Origin: Elysia marginata
Lineage: Eukaryota > Mollusca > Gastropoda > Plakobranchidae
Assembly (NCBI GenBank): GCA_019649035.1
Contig: BMAT01011294.1
Span: 16,415-43,136, forward strand
Length of the DNA: 26,722 bases
Reading direction: 5' to 3'
The notes beneath the pieces are model-generated. The model saw nothing but the letters and a program-made list of their open reading frames with translations. It did no database searches and had not been told where the DNA came from. Position numbers and translations under genes: made by a program. Shown here piece after piece: positions 1 through 10,812 of this stretch; the stretch's first letter is position 1, and each line of letters starts with the position of its first letter.

Positions 1-2076
1 TGAAAAGAACTATCAATGAAAAACGAGAATTATTTACAAAAAATAAGACTGTATCAACTAGATCTAGACCTATCTGGAATGAAAAAGACAGATAAAGAAC
101 GACTTATCTTTTCCCAGCGCAGATCTTGTAAACGAAGGCGTAAAGCCGACAGCTCACTTGTTTTGTAAATATTTTTAGAGCTAAAATATATACCTTACTT
201 TAAAAAATTGACTTGATTATCCACACAGCTCTACTGCGACTCCTGTTCAATTTACTCAGATCAGAAAGTAGCCAAATAATCAAAATAAGTTTCACCGAAT
301 TTCAGCTCTGTGCAAAAGTGGATTTTGTAAAAGTTTCTAGTGATCTTTTTTTTCAAAAAGCGTTTGCATTTTACCCACTATACAAAAATGAAATACAGCG
401 ATCTTTGTATGTCAATAAAATATGAAAATTTGCTTACTTTTTTGGGCGCTCGGCTTTCTGCTGTGATTGCTTAGATTTATAGTGAAACTGGACAAACGCA
501 TCTATTCAAAATGTAACGATTTCAAGCCTTGAAAAATTAAAAGCTGTTTGAAGGAATTTATCTGTTTGGGTTTAGGTATCGAAATCTATACAGCTAGCAC
601 ATTGTTTTGATAGTTTTGAGCTCATACACTTAAACTTAAATCGCATGTTGTTTTTTTTAACGATTTAATAGTTTATACCAAGTTAACGTAAGTGTAAAAT
701 TAACGATGTTATAATATTGCTATATTTTTATGATGTTAGATTTACTCGTCTTACAAAGAGAAACAAAAAGAAATAAATCGACCCGAATAAGTCGAGTGCA
801 ACGTTTTTTTTTTGTTTTTGTTTTTTAGCATGTTCATATTTTAACAAACGCACTCTTAGTTTACATTTTTTAATAAGATTTTTTAATATCCAAATACGTG
901 TAAGAACAAAACGCATTTTATGTAACACATTCTGACTATATACTAGTTTCAGCGCTTCTGCTTCTTCTTAATTTATTGTAAGTTAACCTTTTCCCTTGTA
1001 TAATTATTCTTTCCTTAATTTGTGTTGCTGCTACCATAAACTGATTGTTTTCATATTCATTTATGTCACTAGAATGTAAAGTAAAATTACATTTTATATC
1101 AATCGAGATCACAGTCGTTTTCGTTTATTCACAACACTCGAGTACATTTTGTTGTAGGAAAAAAACTCTTGCTCTTATTTTGCAGATGTCACAAAATGCG
1201 AATTTTCTAATAGTGATTTTACACATTATTTTGTTTATTAGCAAATGAAGGCTAAGAATATCTGTAAGATATAATAATCAAAGTCACATAATTTTTGACT
1301 GTGATCATTCAGAATTTAAATGTTCTTTTTAACTCATGGTAAGACTGCTCATAACCACAGTTTTTTAATACCTTTGGCGATTTTAGACGAGTTTATGAGA
1401 GTTATTAAAAGCATTAATTTTTAAAACTAAATCTCGTTCAAAAGACATGAGCTAAGCCCGCAGCGTTTGTCTTCGGCTAATCTGTATTATTGTAGCAAGA
1501 ACATTTTAAAAGTGATGAGCCGGTCTTATCTTAATTTAATGTATAATAAATGGGGATTTTCATAGCAACGGTGGAGTTTAGAACCTGCATTTAGAGACCT
1601 AGGCACCAGCAAATAATTGGTAAGGTTCACAAGCCTGATGGAGCACATACGTTATAGGCTAGCATTTTATTTTGCAACATTTCGACCAATATTATGACAT
1701 TCCGGGAGATCTGGTTTTTCTGAGAACCACAAAACTTTTTTTCTGATCATAGAACAAAGAAACTTTGGCAGGGTATAGGCCAGACATGAGTAAATGTCAC
1801 CCACTCCTATCCTAGTAAAGCTTTACAAGCTAATCTCATCTTTTTGAATGAATGAGATGAGACGAAAGATTAAAGTTTTAAAACAAATTATGAAAGTTTT
1901 CATTTATATTTAAGAATTTTACCCTACTTCATATGCTCTAAAAATATGTCTACAATGTTGTAAACCAATTTTATGTTTTGATGAAAAAAATGTTAATATT
2001 ACAAATCCGCTACATTCTATCGTTGATATGACCAAATTATCATGGCATCTATAGCACAACACAATCTATAAACATG
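1..2076. other. AT-rich spacer, no gene seen
   Basis: Both strands are interrupted by frequent stops, and only short A/T-driven frames of up to about 70 codons occur. I see no domain signature, no tRNA-like box pair and no tandem repeat. One small inverted repeat, TCTCATC at 1834-1840 facing GATGAGA at 1856-1862, is too short to interpret. The stretch could be intergenic or intronic; the sequence does not decide. Confidence 0.6.
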
Positions 2077-2134
2077 CTGCTGTTCTTGTTGTTGTCGATG
2101 TTGTTGTTTTTGTTGATGTTGTTGTTGTTGTTGG
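2077..2134. repeat. GTT-rich trinucleotide microsatellite (imperfect)
   Basis: The run is built from TGT/TTG trinucleotides with a few interruptions (CGA, TTT, GAT), ending in four or more uninterrupted GTT units near 2119-2134. It is a simple-sequence repeat. Interruptions suggest it is old and slowly mutating. No reading frame of interest crosses it. Confidence 0.8.
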
Positions 2135-3000
2135 CTGTCAAGAAAATGAAATGTCTTGCAACCAATCCGAATAGTCCAGAATCTCGGAAGTTCTAAATTG
2201 AGACAACGTATTTTTAAAGGCTTTTTTTTGTTTTCTTTTTCTCAGTGTTTCAACTCAATAGTAGTTTTGATTTATTTCCAAATGATAATTGTCAACAATT
2301 TCATAAATCTTTCCACGTTTAGAAGATGAGAAAGAAATGCATTAATAAAAAGAGGCACGTCTTGCAATGTCAAAACTGTGGCATCCGAATGATTTGGTTT
2401 GGAGTGGTTGCAAGAAAATAAGTATATAGATTTTTTAAAAAGATATTATTATTTATAACGGCGTCCTTAATATTATCTTCCTTGTCTTTCACGTATGTAT
2501 AGATAATTGCATTTAGCGGATTGAAAATTCAACCATCATATCTCTAAAAAACTTTGCTGTGTATGCTTGTTTTATACTGTTGTTTATAAAACATTATCTT
2601 ACACTCATCGTATTGTTACACTTTGTACCAGAATTTAAAACAGATGTTCTTTTTTCAATGCCCAAATTACTGCAAGTGTGCTGACCAGGATTGTATGAAC
2701 TAAGTATATGTGAATTTTGTTTTCCATTGTTATCAAACGCTTAAGTTTTATTTTAAATCATCCTTTTATGAACTATTTACGTATACAAATCAAACAATGG
2801 CTTTTAGATCCTCTAGTCCTTATCCCATACTGGATAATTATGTTTTAATGCTTTTGGTTACAGCTTTGTGGCTTTCTTCATTATTTTTTTTTAAAATAAT
2901 CTGAACACTTTTCTTTTCATGTCCTCTGATTTCAAATGTATAGCTGTGATTTTTAGTGTTCCGTGCTTCTTTTTTATGCCATATGGGCTACTTTACTGCC
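2135..3000. other. AT-rich spacer, no gene seen
   Basis: AT-rich DNA with poly-T runs. A 64-codon frame at 2710-2904 lies here but has no GTG/ATG context, composition or motif that separates it from chance. The last 60 bases may already belong to the body of the retroposon whose tail starts at about 3001, but I cannot mark its 5' boundary. Confidence 0.5.
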
Positions 3001-3111
3001 GTGTTTGTGTAAAGCGCCATCGAACAAACATATATTTTGAGTTAAGGCGCTATATAAATGCATCATTATCACCATCATCATCATAATCATCATCAGCATC
3101 ATCATCATTGT
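3001..3111 (+). mobile_element. 3' tail of a short retroposon (SINE/LINE type), plus strand
   Basis: The segment reads TGTAAAGCGCC, a 27-nt loop, then GGCGCTATATAAATGC, followed directly by ATC/ATT trinucleotides. AGCGCC (3013-3018) and GGCGCT (3046-3051) are exactly complementary and would form a 6-bp stem. The AAGCGC...GCGCTATATAAA layout followed by a trinucleotide repeat is a familiar 3' end of animal SINEs and their partner LINEs, where the 3' hairpin is thought to be recognised by reverse transcriptase. A second, diverged copy lies inverted at 10774-10885. The 5' limit and the family name are not resolvable here. Confidence 0.55.
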
Positions 3112-3175
3112 TGTTATTAAAATTTTTATTATATAATAATAATATTATTATTAATATTACTACTACTATTACAAT
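3061..3175. repeat. ATC/ATT and AAT/ACT trinucleotide-rich tract
   Basis: Imperfect CAT/ATC units (3061-3111) grade into ATT/AAT (3112-3155) and then TAC/TACT units (3156-3171). It starts exactly where the retroposon tail ends, so it was probably seeded by the short repeat at the 3' end of that element and then expanded and mutated. Confidence 0.75.
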
Positions 3176-5349
3176 ATAATTTGCGAGCTTACCATTAAAA
3201 TATTACTAGACATAATTGTGGCTTTTGTGTTTGTTGGGTTCATTTCAGGCCGATAGAGACATAATATAGCCATAACAGACCTACAAGATGCTTTTATTGC
3301 ATACTTTAAGATCAAATTTGTGTTTGGTACACCTGGTTCTGCTACATTTTTTTTCGAAAGGATGTTAATGATTTGATTTGATTTAGGTTAAAAATCACTG
3401 ATTAACTCCTGGTTGTCATCGGTCTAGTTATCTTATTGGAGATTGGATGTTAACTTTACTCTTTATTGTTTCATTGTTTTTTGTTCACATAAAACGATTG
3501 CTTATTCTAGTTCACTTATTTTGATTTATTTGTCTTCTTTTGGTAACATACTTACTTGTCAGGGTCAAAGAAGGTGACTTGAATGAAGTTTTTTTTAAAG
3601 GTTTGTGTACTGCATAGCTTTAACTCAGTATATTTGTAAGTTTTTGGAATAGAAATCACAACCATTTACTTTACGACATAGGCTGTAAAATCATCGTATA
3701 TTTTTGGCATTTACTATGGCAGCCACATGTTCTTAAATTTTTTTTATCAATATCTAATGTTGTACAACTCTTTCGTAGAATGAAAATCTGCATGTAGATT
3801 ACAGTGAAGTAAGTAAGATTTGTGAGAAATGCCTAAAACATTAATTGTTATTGTTACATTCTTATATCAATATTTGAAAAACGGAACAGAAAGGCTCGAT
3901 TTAACACATACAGAAAAGCAAAAAACTTATCTCCGAAACCAGGGTAGGCACAGTTTTTGGTACTGAACGTTATTCAGTGATTATTAAGTAAACTTATGTT
4001 CATCTTTCTGGCCTTTGGTACCGGTACCAACCGTAATCTTGTGCATTATATTAAAGATATATGAGAAAGTTCAGCAAAGTAAAATGTAAAGTGAATCTGG
4101 CGGCTAGCAGTTTAGAATTCAATGTTTTCTTCCCAATGAGTTATGCAATTTCAATTTTCCCATTGTTCACAATAATTTTATCGCCAAATAGATTTATCAA
4201 GCCCCTTTTCTCAATTTGCGGGGTATCCACCAGAATAATTATTGTTTTATTTGTCTTTCCTTATTAACTGATCAATCTAGCTAAGTGATTTTTTGCTCTT
4301 ATTTTTTTATTTCATTGAAGGTAACTTAACACACACTTAATAAAGAAATACGCACGTCTAAAGGAAATTAGACGCTTCGCATGGACTTCTATTCCTTGCA
4401 TCAAATGTTTGAATGATTATTACTTATTGGTTAAAAGGGAATCTACTGCTATGCTTTGTTTTAACCCCATATATATATATACCCACCAAAGGTGCTCAGT
4501 TAACCAATGGTTAGGTATCAATCTAATTCAACACCACTAAGCATTGACCTGTAAAGAATGTTTTTAGCAAAAACTATTTTATATGGGATTGCCAGAACAC
4601 AACGGGGCGGATAGAAAACGACCTCGGGGCAAAGCAATTGTACTCTACATTGTTCTGAGTAAGTACCCCGGTACACAAAAGTGGCGTCACTCAGGAATGT
4701 TTTCTCAAGGATTCCAGAATATTTCGCGCCTATTATTAAACAGTACCTTCTCGTTGCATTGATATGGCTACTTGATTCAGACTCTTTCAATAGTTGTTAG
4801 AAGTGCATGTATATAATTACTGATAAGGGAACTGTTTCTTATAATGTTTTGTTTTTTTATTTTGGGGGTTGCTAACAAAATTCACAAACATCATTTGCTG
4901 CAGCTGCTATCACAATATTGTTTACAGATTGACTGAAGAATGTAAAACATTTTGTCTTACTGTGGATAGGTGAAAAAAATATTGCGTAAAGTTTCCAAAT
5001 CCATGTAAAGGTAACAGGCTTAAATGCTGTCATCTGCTGATTTATCCTAATTCAGTTTACACGACCATTTGTCTTACTTGAGAAAATTGCTTTACCTCTT
5101 GTCTTCAGGTTTATGGAGAAATGCTCTCGACCGTTTGAGTCATTTCAGAGATGAAATGTTAGTGTGTGCTACAATATTCGATTATTTTACCATTTGACAT
5201 AATATAGAATATCGAGTATCATTTCCTCTAATTAGTGTTTAACCAAAATACACTCGATCCTGAAACTTTTGTAGTGGTTTTCAATGCAGTTTTTTTTTAT
5301 TTTTAAACTTGAAAAAATATACTAGATCTGTATATACTTTAAAGACTGA
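3176..5349. other. AT-rich spacer, no gene supported
   Basis: No recognisable gene. Small items: a 16-bp perfect palindrome (TTGGTACCGGTACCAA, 4015-4030), a 7-bp stem hairpin (CGTCTAA 4355-4361 facing TTAGACG 4368-4374) and a short (TA)n run near 4471-4481. A minus-strand frame of about 90 codons (4518-4790) is not low complexity and contains several Cys and Pro residues, but it has no domain I recognise and its length is not exceptional. Confidence 0.5.
4518..4790 (-). CDS. Hypothetical small ORF, very weak candidate
   Basis: A 90-codon frame from ATG to stop. The predicted product begins MKESESSSH, has a basic N-terminal third and a Cys/Val/Tyr-rich middle including CVLAIPYK. I do not recognise a family, and there is no signal peptide or clear membrane segment. 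In favour: the DNA is less AT-rich than its surroundings and the protein is not repetitive. Against: frames of this length are expected by chance in a window of this size and composition, and no splice or promoter context supports it. It should be treated as probably non-coding. Confidence 0.1.
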   Translation of the reverse strand: MKESESSSHINATRRYCLIIGAKYSGILEKTFLSDATFVYRGTYSEQCRVQLLCPEVVFYPPRCVLAIPYKIVFAKNILYRSMLSGVELD

Positions 5350-5645
5350 CCGTCAAGATCATAATCAAAATAACCATCACCATCGTTTTAGATCTTCATT
5401 GCTATCATCACAATCTTCATGATAACTGTTTTCACAATTACCATTTCCATCAACGTATTGTCATGACCATCATGTTGATACCATTTTAATAAGAATTTTA
5501 CCTTTATTGTAGCGTCCACTATCTTCGCCATAATTTCCCCCACCGGCATCGTCAGTAACACAATAAATCGTTTCATGGCCATAGTAATTATCATGATAAT
5601 CAGTATAATAACATCGACCAAAACTAACATCGTCGTCATCCTTTT
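5350..5645. repeat. Degenerate ATC/CAT-rich low-complexity region
   Basis: ATCATA, CATCACCATC, CATGAT and CGTCGTCATC motifs recur at irregular spacing over about 300 bp, as in a decayed trinucleotide array. Because ATC-type repeats avoid stops on the opposite strand, a Met/Ile/Val-rich minus-strand frame of 103 codons appears here (5388-5699). I read that frame as a by-product of the repeat. The region abuts the 81-bp tandem array. Confidence 0.6.
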
Positions 5646-5670
5646 GACAAATGTAAAGGTTGTATCAGAT

Positions 5671-5923
5671 GACCTGTATCCCGTGCGGGCGGAGGACAAT
5701 GGGCCGTATCCAGATCGGTAATTGGATGTAATCCGGTTTTGCTTTCACATGACGCGTATCCCATGCGTACAAAGGACTCCGGGTCGTATCCAGACCGGTA
5801 AATGGCCATTGATCCGGTTTTGCTTTCACATGACGCGTACCCCGTACGGGCGGAGGACTCTGGGTCGTATCCAGACCGGTAAATGGCTGTAATCCGGCTG
5901 TAATCCGGTTTTCGCTTTCACAT
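5671..5923. repeat. GC-rich tandem array, three units of about 81 bp
   Basis: Three consecutive copies: 5671-5750 (80 bp), 5751-5831 (81 bp) and 5832-5923 (92 bp), with a broken start of a fourth unit (GACGCCT) at 5924. Shared landmarks in each unit are GACGCGTAT/C or a variant, GG(T/C)CGTATCCAGA(C/T)CGGT, ATCCGGTTTT and GCTTTCACAT. Unit 3 is longer because an 11-bp segment, CTGTAATCCGG, is repeated (5887-5897 and 5898-5908); removing one copy gives exactly 81 bp. The unit is clearly richer in G+C than the flanks. Its length is a multiple of three, but stop codons and the 80- and 92-bp units argue against a protein repeat. Function unknown. Confidence 0.92.
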
Positions 5924-7430
5924 GACGCCTGATTGCTATTATGTAAATTACATATAGGGACAGAATCTTTCCAGTCTCCTTCTAGAGATGGTCCGGAGTC
6001 TTCCGTAGGGGATACCCGTCATTTGAAAAGAACTTTGTGTAGCAAAGACACCATAAACTTCAGCTATGTTTTAAATGACTGAACTTCATAGGCAAAAGAA
6101 ACTGAGGTTAGAAGAAATGAATGCTTTAATTTCTCCAATACAGATATTTTATGAGCAAGAAATTATGATAGTTAAAGAACAATGCGTTGGTTTTTTTGTT
6201 GTTGTTGTTTTCGTTAAAACGTTGATATTGTCTTTCAAAGATTGTATAAAGCAAACGAAAATTATGTTAACCACAAAAATCTTATATTCTGTAAGTTTAT
6301 TAATTTTTTTTATCTACAGCTTGAATTCAAATAGAATTATTAAAAATTGTGACAAAGTCATTTTTCTGCAGAAATTTCAAAAAGTTATAATTCGAAGTTT
6401 GCAAAAGCAATAAGCATTTTGAAATATTCAGAAAAGTCAGTTCAGACTACCATCTTAAGACTTCAAACTATTTGAGTTTCAAGTAAACGTTTCGCAGTTT
6501 TGTTTTGAATGATACCCTAGTGAAAACAGTTTTAATCGCTAGTACTTTGTACTTACTGCATATGTAGGCATACTTCTAGCTCAATTAAAAAGTTCAAACA
6601 GCCACTGAGAAGTAACTTTTGACATTGCAAATTCTTGTAAAGGCAAATTTATGACAAAAGGTACAAAACAAAATTTTTTTTAATTTCTCTGAACTTTATA
6701 ATAGATACACTGACTTTAATGTGATTCTACCGGCTAAGCAACACTATAGGCCTGTATAAAGTGTAAAAAAAGTAACCCCGAAGAAGTTTCCATTATACTA
6801 TCGGTTTTTATTTTTAAAAAGTAGCTTAATGTTTCTCTGCAACCTCTCAAACTCGGCCTCTGCCAGGCAAAGCTATGCTAAAACAACGTAATTCTTAAGT
6901 CAACACAGACGCGTCAATGCGTACAATGTCCCAAATGCCGAACATCGAAGTATTATTAGGCCTATTATTAATACGACTTCTCAATTCACCGATTATATCA
7001 TTAATAGTTTTAAGAGCAGATTGTATCTTAAAACGTGAAATAAAAAGTTTTTAGGATAATTTAGGTCACATAGTTGATCATCAGTGCAGAGCTTTCCTGC
7101 CTAGTCACACTAATGAAAAAGATTAAACTCCAAGGTAAGTATCAACTCATAATCAAGCATAAGCGTATTAACCATTGTTTAGAAAAATGACCATATAGAT
7201 ACAAACCGTTTTTTAAATAAACGTAATCTACATACTACTCAGAAACTTGAAAAACGTTTCCTGATTAAATAAACTTATTGCTGATTACTTAGTTACGTGT
7301 ATATAAATGTAAAATTACAACATTTAAAATCATCTACAACGAATCAGTTCCTTGGCTCTATAAATTATTCCTCGTAGCTCACAATACAGCGGTTCTTACT
7401 GAATCTTAACTCTGAGATAAAAGAAGAAAA
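5924..7430. other. AT-rich spacer, no gene supported
   Basis: Mostly AT-rich. A 112-codon plus-strand frame (6075-6413) crosses a GTT run and encodes a Lys/Ile/Phe-rich product with no recognised domain; a length of this order is expected once or so by chance in this window. I see no tRNA, no repeats beyond short homopolymers and no clear promoter. Confidence 0.5.
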
Positions 7431-7815
7431 TAAAGAGCAATCATTAGCACTAGTTAGTTTAATAATGAGATAATTCACAAACAGACTAGCATACAGACTA
7501 GCATATAAATAGAAACAATGGACGAAATGAAAAATTGATATCGACAGGCAAGGATTGATAAATAAATGAAAATCATGCCTGCCCGCTGGTATTTATTTTC
7601 ATCACTTTGATATTTCAAACAAACACCAAGCTATAACTTAATACAGCTGAAGGTATAGGTGAAGCTGAGGACAAGAGAGGGCGAAGAAATAAAGCGGAAT
7701 AGAGAGGCAAGAAATAAAAATAAGTTGAAGTGGAGAATGATCGACACAAAAAGAGAAGGAGAGAGAGAGGTAAATACTAAAAGACAGATCTAAAAAGAAA
7801 TGACGGTTATCATCT
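7430..7815. repeat. Purine-rich (plus strand) low-complexity block
   Basis: The plus strand is dominated by A and G, with runs such as GAGGACAAGAGAGGGCG and GAAGGAGAGAGAGAGG near 7665-7770. It also contains a 12-bp direct duplication, CAGACTAGCATA, at 7482-7493 and 7494-7505. The Ser/Leu/Phe-rich minus-strand frame at 7638-7823 follows from this strand asymmetry and is not evidence of a gene. Confidence 0.55.
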
Positions 7816-7995
7816 CGAAACAAATGCTGAGTAGTATATGCATCTTAGCACAGCTTAAGGGACTTTCAACCGCCGAGTGTCGTTTGAAAATAACCTAACT
7901 AATTACCTTGTAACAGAATCAACTGACTAAAAGACCCCCGCTAGATAGTGGCACGAAATTGGACTTTAACACGTCAGTCTTTGAAACGTTTCAAT

Positions 7996-8033
7996 GTTGT
8001 TGTTTTTTTTTTGTTTTGTTTTGTTTTGTTTTG
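7996..8033. repeat. (TTTTG)n pentanucleotide microsatellite
   Basis: A T-run followed by four to five TTTTG units ending at 8033. On the opposite strand this is (CAAAA)n, a motif that can derive from an old poly-A tail, but no retroposon body can be identified next to it. Confidence 0.85.
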
Positions 8034-9190
8034 TCCCTATAAATTCCTTTTGGACGGTTGTCATTTTTATTTTTACAATTTACATTTTTATCAATCACCG
8101 TTGCATCAACTGGATCACTGTCTTCATCTCAGCATATACCAGGAGTTAGGCATTAAGTTGCTTCCCTTTTGATTACGTCAATCTTTACAACAAGAAATGT
8201 GGTTTTAAAGTCGCTGCGTTAATATTACATGGGAAAGACAATCAGCAGTTAACGCCCAAGAAACATGAATTGTGTAACAAAAACGAATGCCATTATTACA
8301 TTACTTGTATTTTAGAGCGGATCTAGGGTTAACCCTGACAATCCGATCGGTGAGTTGTATTGTTCGCTTTGTTTTATTTACACTAACAGTAGCAAAGAAA
8401 CTAATCTTTCACAGCCAGCAGCTACTTAAATGACAAGAGCGCAGGAAAAGATCAGATTTGATGTTGCGGAAAAGGAGCTCAGAGAAGAAGTTCTATTTAA
8501 TTTCGTTTTTAAAATAGTTTTTAAATTTTAAAAAGATTCGCACTATGATTTTGAACAAAGAAACCTAACTTTCTAAACATACACAACAAGCCTGGATTTG
8601 ACCGATTGATAATTAGTTTTAAAAAAGAGCGGTGTCAAAGGTTATCTAAAAAAGCATTTTCTAACGATATAAAACGTGATAACGTCAGGAAAGGAAGATT
8701 CGCACTCGATAAAAATATCTAAGCGACGGTAAAGTTTTGAAACAGGCTAGAATAGTTGTCTTTCCATATAAGCATTTTAAGAAGCAGATCTCACAACTCT
8801 CCATTCTACCAGCCTTCTGTTGTACAATATCCAAAATCTTCAGCGGACTGATTTAAATAAAAAATGAAAATGTTCTGGATGGCTACATGCACTACAATCG
8901 AAGCGAAAGAAATGAAATAGTTGTACCAATCAACCAGCCCTCTAACCTCTATACTCAAACCATTAGGAGGCTTAATACGGAACAATTTATTAATAATGCT
9001 TTGCATCACATCAACCAAAAACATAGGCAGACCTTAGAGAAAGAGACGATATCAAACAATCACTTTCAATATGATTAAAACCTTGTAAAAACGAAAATGA
9101 ATAAGATGGAATTGTCTATATGTATAGTTAAATTACTTCCCATTTTGAAATTCCATAGTTGCAGCAAAATCCTCAGACTGCATTGTATGT
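8034..9190. other. Spacer, no gene supported
   Basis: No recognised gene. A 12-bp palindrome AGGGTTAACCCT (8325-8336) looks like two opposed telomere-type half-units, but a single one is expected by chance. Overlapping frames on both strands near 8806-9078 (63 and 72 codons) code for unrelated, unrecognised peptides; their mutual overlap argues that the region simply lacks stops. Confidence 0.5.
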
Positions 9191-9480
9191 TTAGAGGTCA
9201 GTTTCTTGGAGATAAGTCCCACGGCCAGCATGAACCCTCTATTGTCCGGTCCCTCGCTACTGACCACTGTCCTGTGATAATCACCATGTCTTCTGGTCTA
9301 GGAACAAGGCACCTTGACAAGTGATACTGGTACTGTCTCAGTTTGCTGCGTTTGTGTGTTATGGAGGAGGAATAGAGCAAAGATGCTGGCATGCTAAGTC
9401 AATGAGAGTTGTATATACCAAAAAATTCCGTCTGCAGTTTTCAAAAAGGAACAGGAAGCGTAAAGCCGCCGGTTTGCTGC
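9190..9480. other. GC-richer block of unknown origin
   Basis: About 290 bp with more even base composition than the flanks (for example GTCCCACGGCCAGCATG and GTCCGGTCCCTCGCTACTG). Frames on both strands are open for 60 to 75 codons but none shows a known motif. It may be a decayed transposable element or an old exon fragment; nothing in the sequence decides. No terminal repeats were found. Confidence 0.35.
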
Positions 9481-9898
9481 AACTAAATTGTCGGGCCATT
9501 AAATAAAAAGAATAAGAAGGCATTTCATTTGAAGACACTCCGATAAAAGTAAGTTAGCATGAGATCTAACACGATTAACGAAGACTAGAATAGTTTCATC
9601 TAGGTCTCAATTAGCCATTAGAAAAGATTTTTGATTTATCGGTTTGCACCAGTCGCCGCATCTGGACTGATTTGTTCTGCCTGAAAGCCTACTGATAATT
9701 ATAGTGGTCACCAAGAGGGGACACTGCACACTGAGACTTTGACACCGCACTACCCAATGGTATTGTGCAATAGCCATTGAAATTGCTCAGCCCAGGGAGG
9801 GAGGATAGGGAATAGGATGGTTAATATTGATGTGGATTTTAGGTTTTGCGCTATTTTCATGCTGTTTTTTTTTATTCCTGCTACCGTTGTTTTTCTTG

Positions 9899-10165
9899 TG
9901 GGAGAGCGTGGCTCAGCAGTTTGTGTGTCGGACTCCTGATCTGGCGATTGCGGATCCAATCTAACCACAACCACTGTTGTAATTACGTTAGGAGAGTAAT
10001 TTGGACACATTTGTCTTAAGTCTACCCATCTGTGAAATAGGTGCCTGGTTATAGGTAGTGCTTGAAATATGTAAAATGTTAGTATTTGAGCACACAACAG
10101 GAAGCCGTACTCTTATGCTCTGGAATATGAGTGAATTTCCTTCGGCGGTAGAAGACAATAGCGAT
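9899..10165 (+). mobile_element. tRNA-derived SINE, diverged copy
   Basis: The head resembles an RNA polymerase III promoter of tRNA type. Box A is TGGCTCAGCAG (9909-9919). A likely box B, GGATCCAATC (9953-9962), is a mutated form of the GGTTCGAATCC consensus. Between them GTCGGACTCCTGATCTGG can fold as an anticodon arm with a 7-nt loop CTCCTGA, giving a CCT (Arg-like) anticodon position. A body follows with CCCATCTGTGAAATAGGTGCC (10026 onward), then a possible tail containing GAATTTCCTTCGG, a motif seen at the 3' end of many animal retroposons. The damaged box B suggests an old, inactive copy. The 3' boundary is uncertain and no target-site duplication was found. Confidence 0.6.
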
Positions 10166-10260
10166 ATTTTTTACATCTAGACATAGGAAAAAAATAATGG
10201 TTTAAAGGTTGGAATAAACGTCTCCTATTATACTAGTTGATTTTTTTCAACTATGGAGGG

Positions 10261-10514
10261 NNNNNNNNNNNNNNNNNNNNNNNNNNNNNNNNNNNNNNNN
10301 NNNNNNNNNNNNNNNNNNNNNNNNNNNNNNNNNNNNNNNNNNNNNNNNNNNNNNNNNNNNNNNNNNNNNNNNNNNNNNNNNNNNNNNNNNNNNNNNNNNN
10401 NNNNNNNNNNNNNNNNNNNNNNNNNNNNNNNNNNNNNNNNNNNNNNNNNNNNNNNNNNNNNNNNNNNNNNNNNNNNNNNNNNNNNNNNNNNNNNNNNNNN
10501 NNNNNNNNNNNNNN
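10261..10514. other. Assembly gap (254 N)
   Basis: An uninterrupted run of N. The number is not a round default, so it may be an estimated scaffold gap. It lies between a SINE and an inverted retroposon tail, so unassembled repeat is a likely cause. Any reading frame that spans it is meaningless. Confidence 0.99.
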
Positions 10515-10740
10515 GCATAATGCTAGCCTGCAGTTTCATTTCCCACAGTGTCCTCAATGATGCTGCACTTGGTGCATGCTGACGATAGATTTACTGAACC
10601 GTTGCAGTGGCCAGCCTATCGAGAGCTGAGGCTGTGACAAAACGCCGTGAACCTGTCGATTGTGGTACAGATGCTTTTACTTTGGATCCATTTGAAATCA
10701 GACCATAGTGTATTCTTGTAAATTTCAGCTAAAAAATAGT
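10515..10740. other. Moderately GC-rich segment after the gap, possible exon or element remnant
   Basis: This roughly 225-bp segment has a balanced base composition unlike the flanks. On the minus strand, ACTATTTTTTAG (10729-10740) could serve as a splice acceptor, followed by 45 open codons ending in TAA near 10594; the peptide includes SALDRLATATVQ. On the plus strand, TTTCATTTCCCACAG (10535-10549) is also acceptor-like, followed by a short frame. Two competing weak readings mean neither is established. The adjacent gap hides the context. Confidence 0.2.
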
Positions 10741-10773
10741 ATAACCATTTCTATATTTCTTGGCCAAGCCATC

Positions 10774-10810
<37 letters not shown>
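10774..10810. repeat. (TAA)n microsatellite
   Basis: About twelve uninterrupted TAA units. It sits exactly at the 3' end of the minus-strand retroposon tail described at 10811-10885, where it reads (TTA)n, so it is most simply the expanded terminal repeat of that element. Confidence 0.95.

Positions 10811-10812
<2 letters not shown>

Noticed and set aside
4015-4030. 16-bp perfect palindrome TTGGTACCGGTACCAA
   Set aside because: One palindrome of this length has a substantial chance of arising at random in about 27 kb, and nothing around it suggests a site.
4494-4531. Possible tRNA-like boxes (GTGCTCAGTTAACC and AATTCAACACC)
   Set aside because: Box spacing is too short and the B-box match is poor; no cloverleaf can be formed.
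5388-5699. 103-codon minus-strand frame rich in Met, Ile and Val
   Set aside because: It follows the decayed CAT/ATC repeat and runs into the 81-bp array; repeat composition explains its openness.
6075-6413. 112-codon plus-strand frame
   Set aside because: AT-driven composition, no domain, crosses a GTT run. A frame of about this length is expected roughly once by chance over the window by my rough estimate from stop frequency.
8325-8336. AGGGTTAACCCT as an interstitial head-to-head telomere junction
   Set aside because: Only one half-unit on each side; no tandem TTAGGG array.
10228-10582. Frames spanning the gap
   Set aside because: Most of their length is N, so they carry no information.
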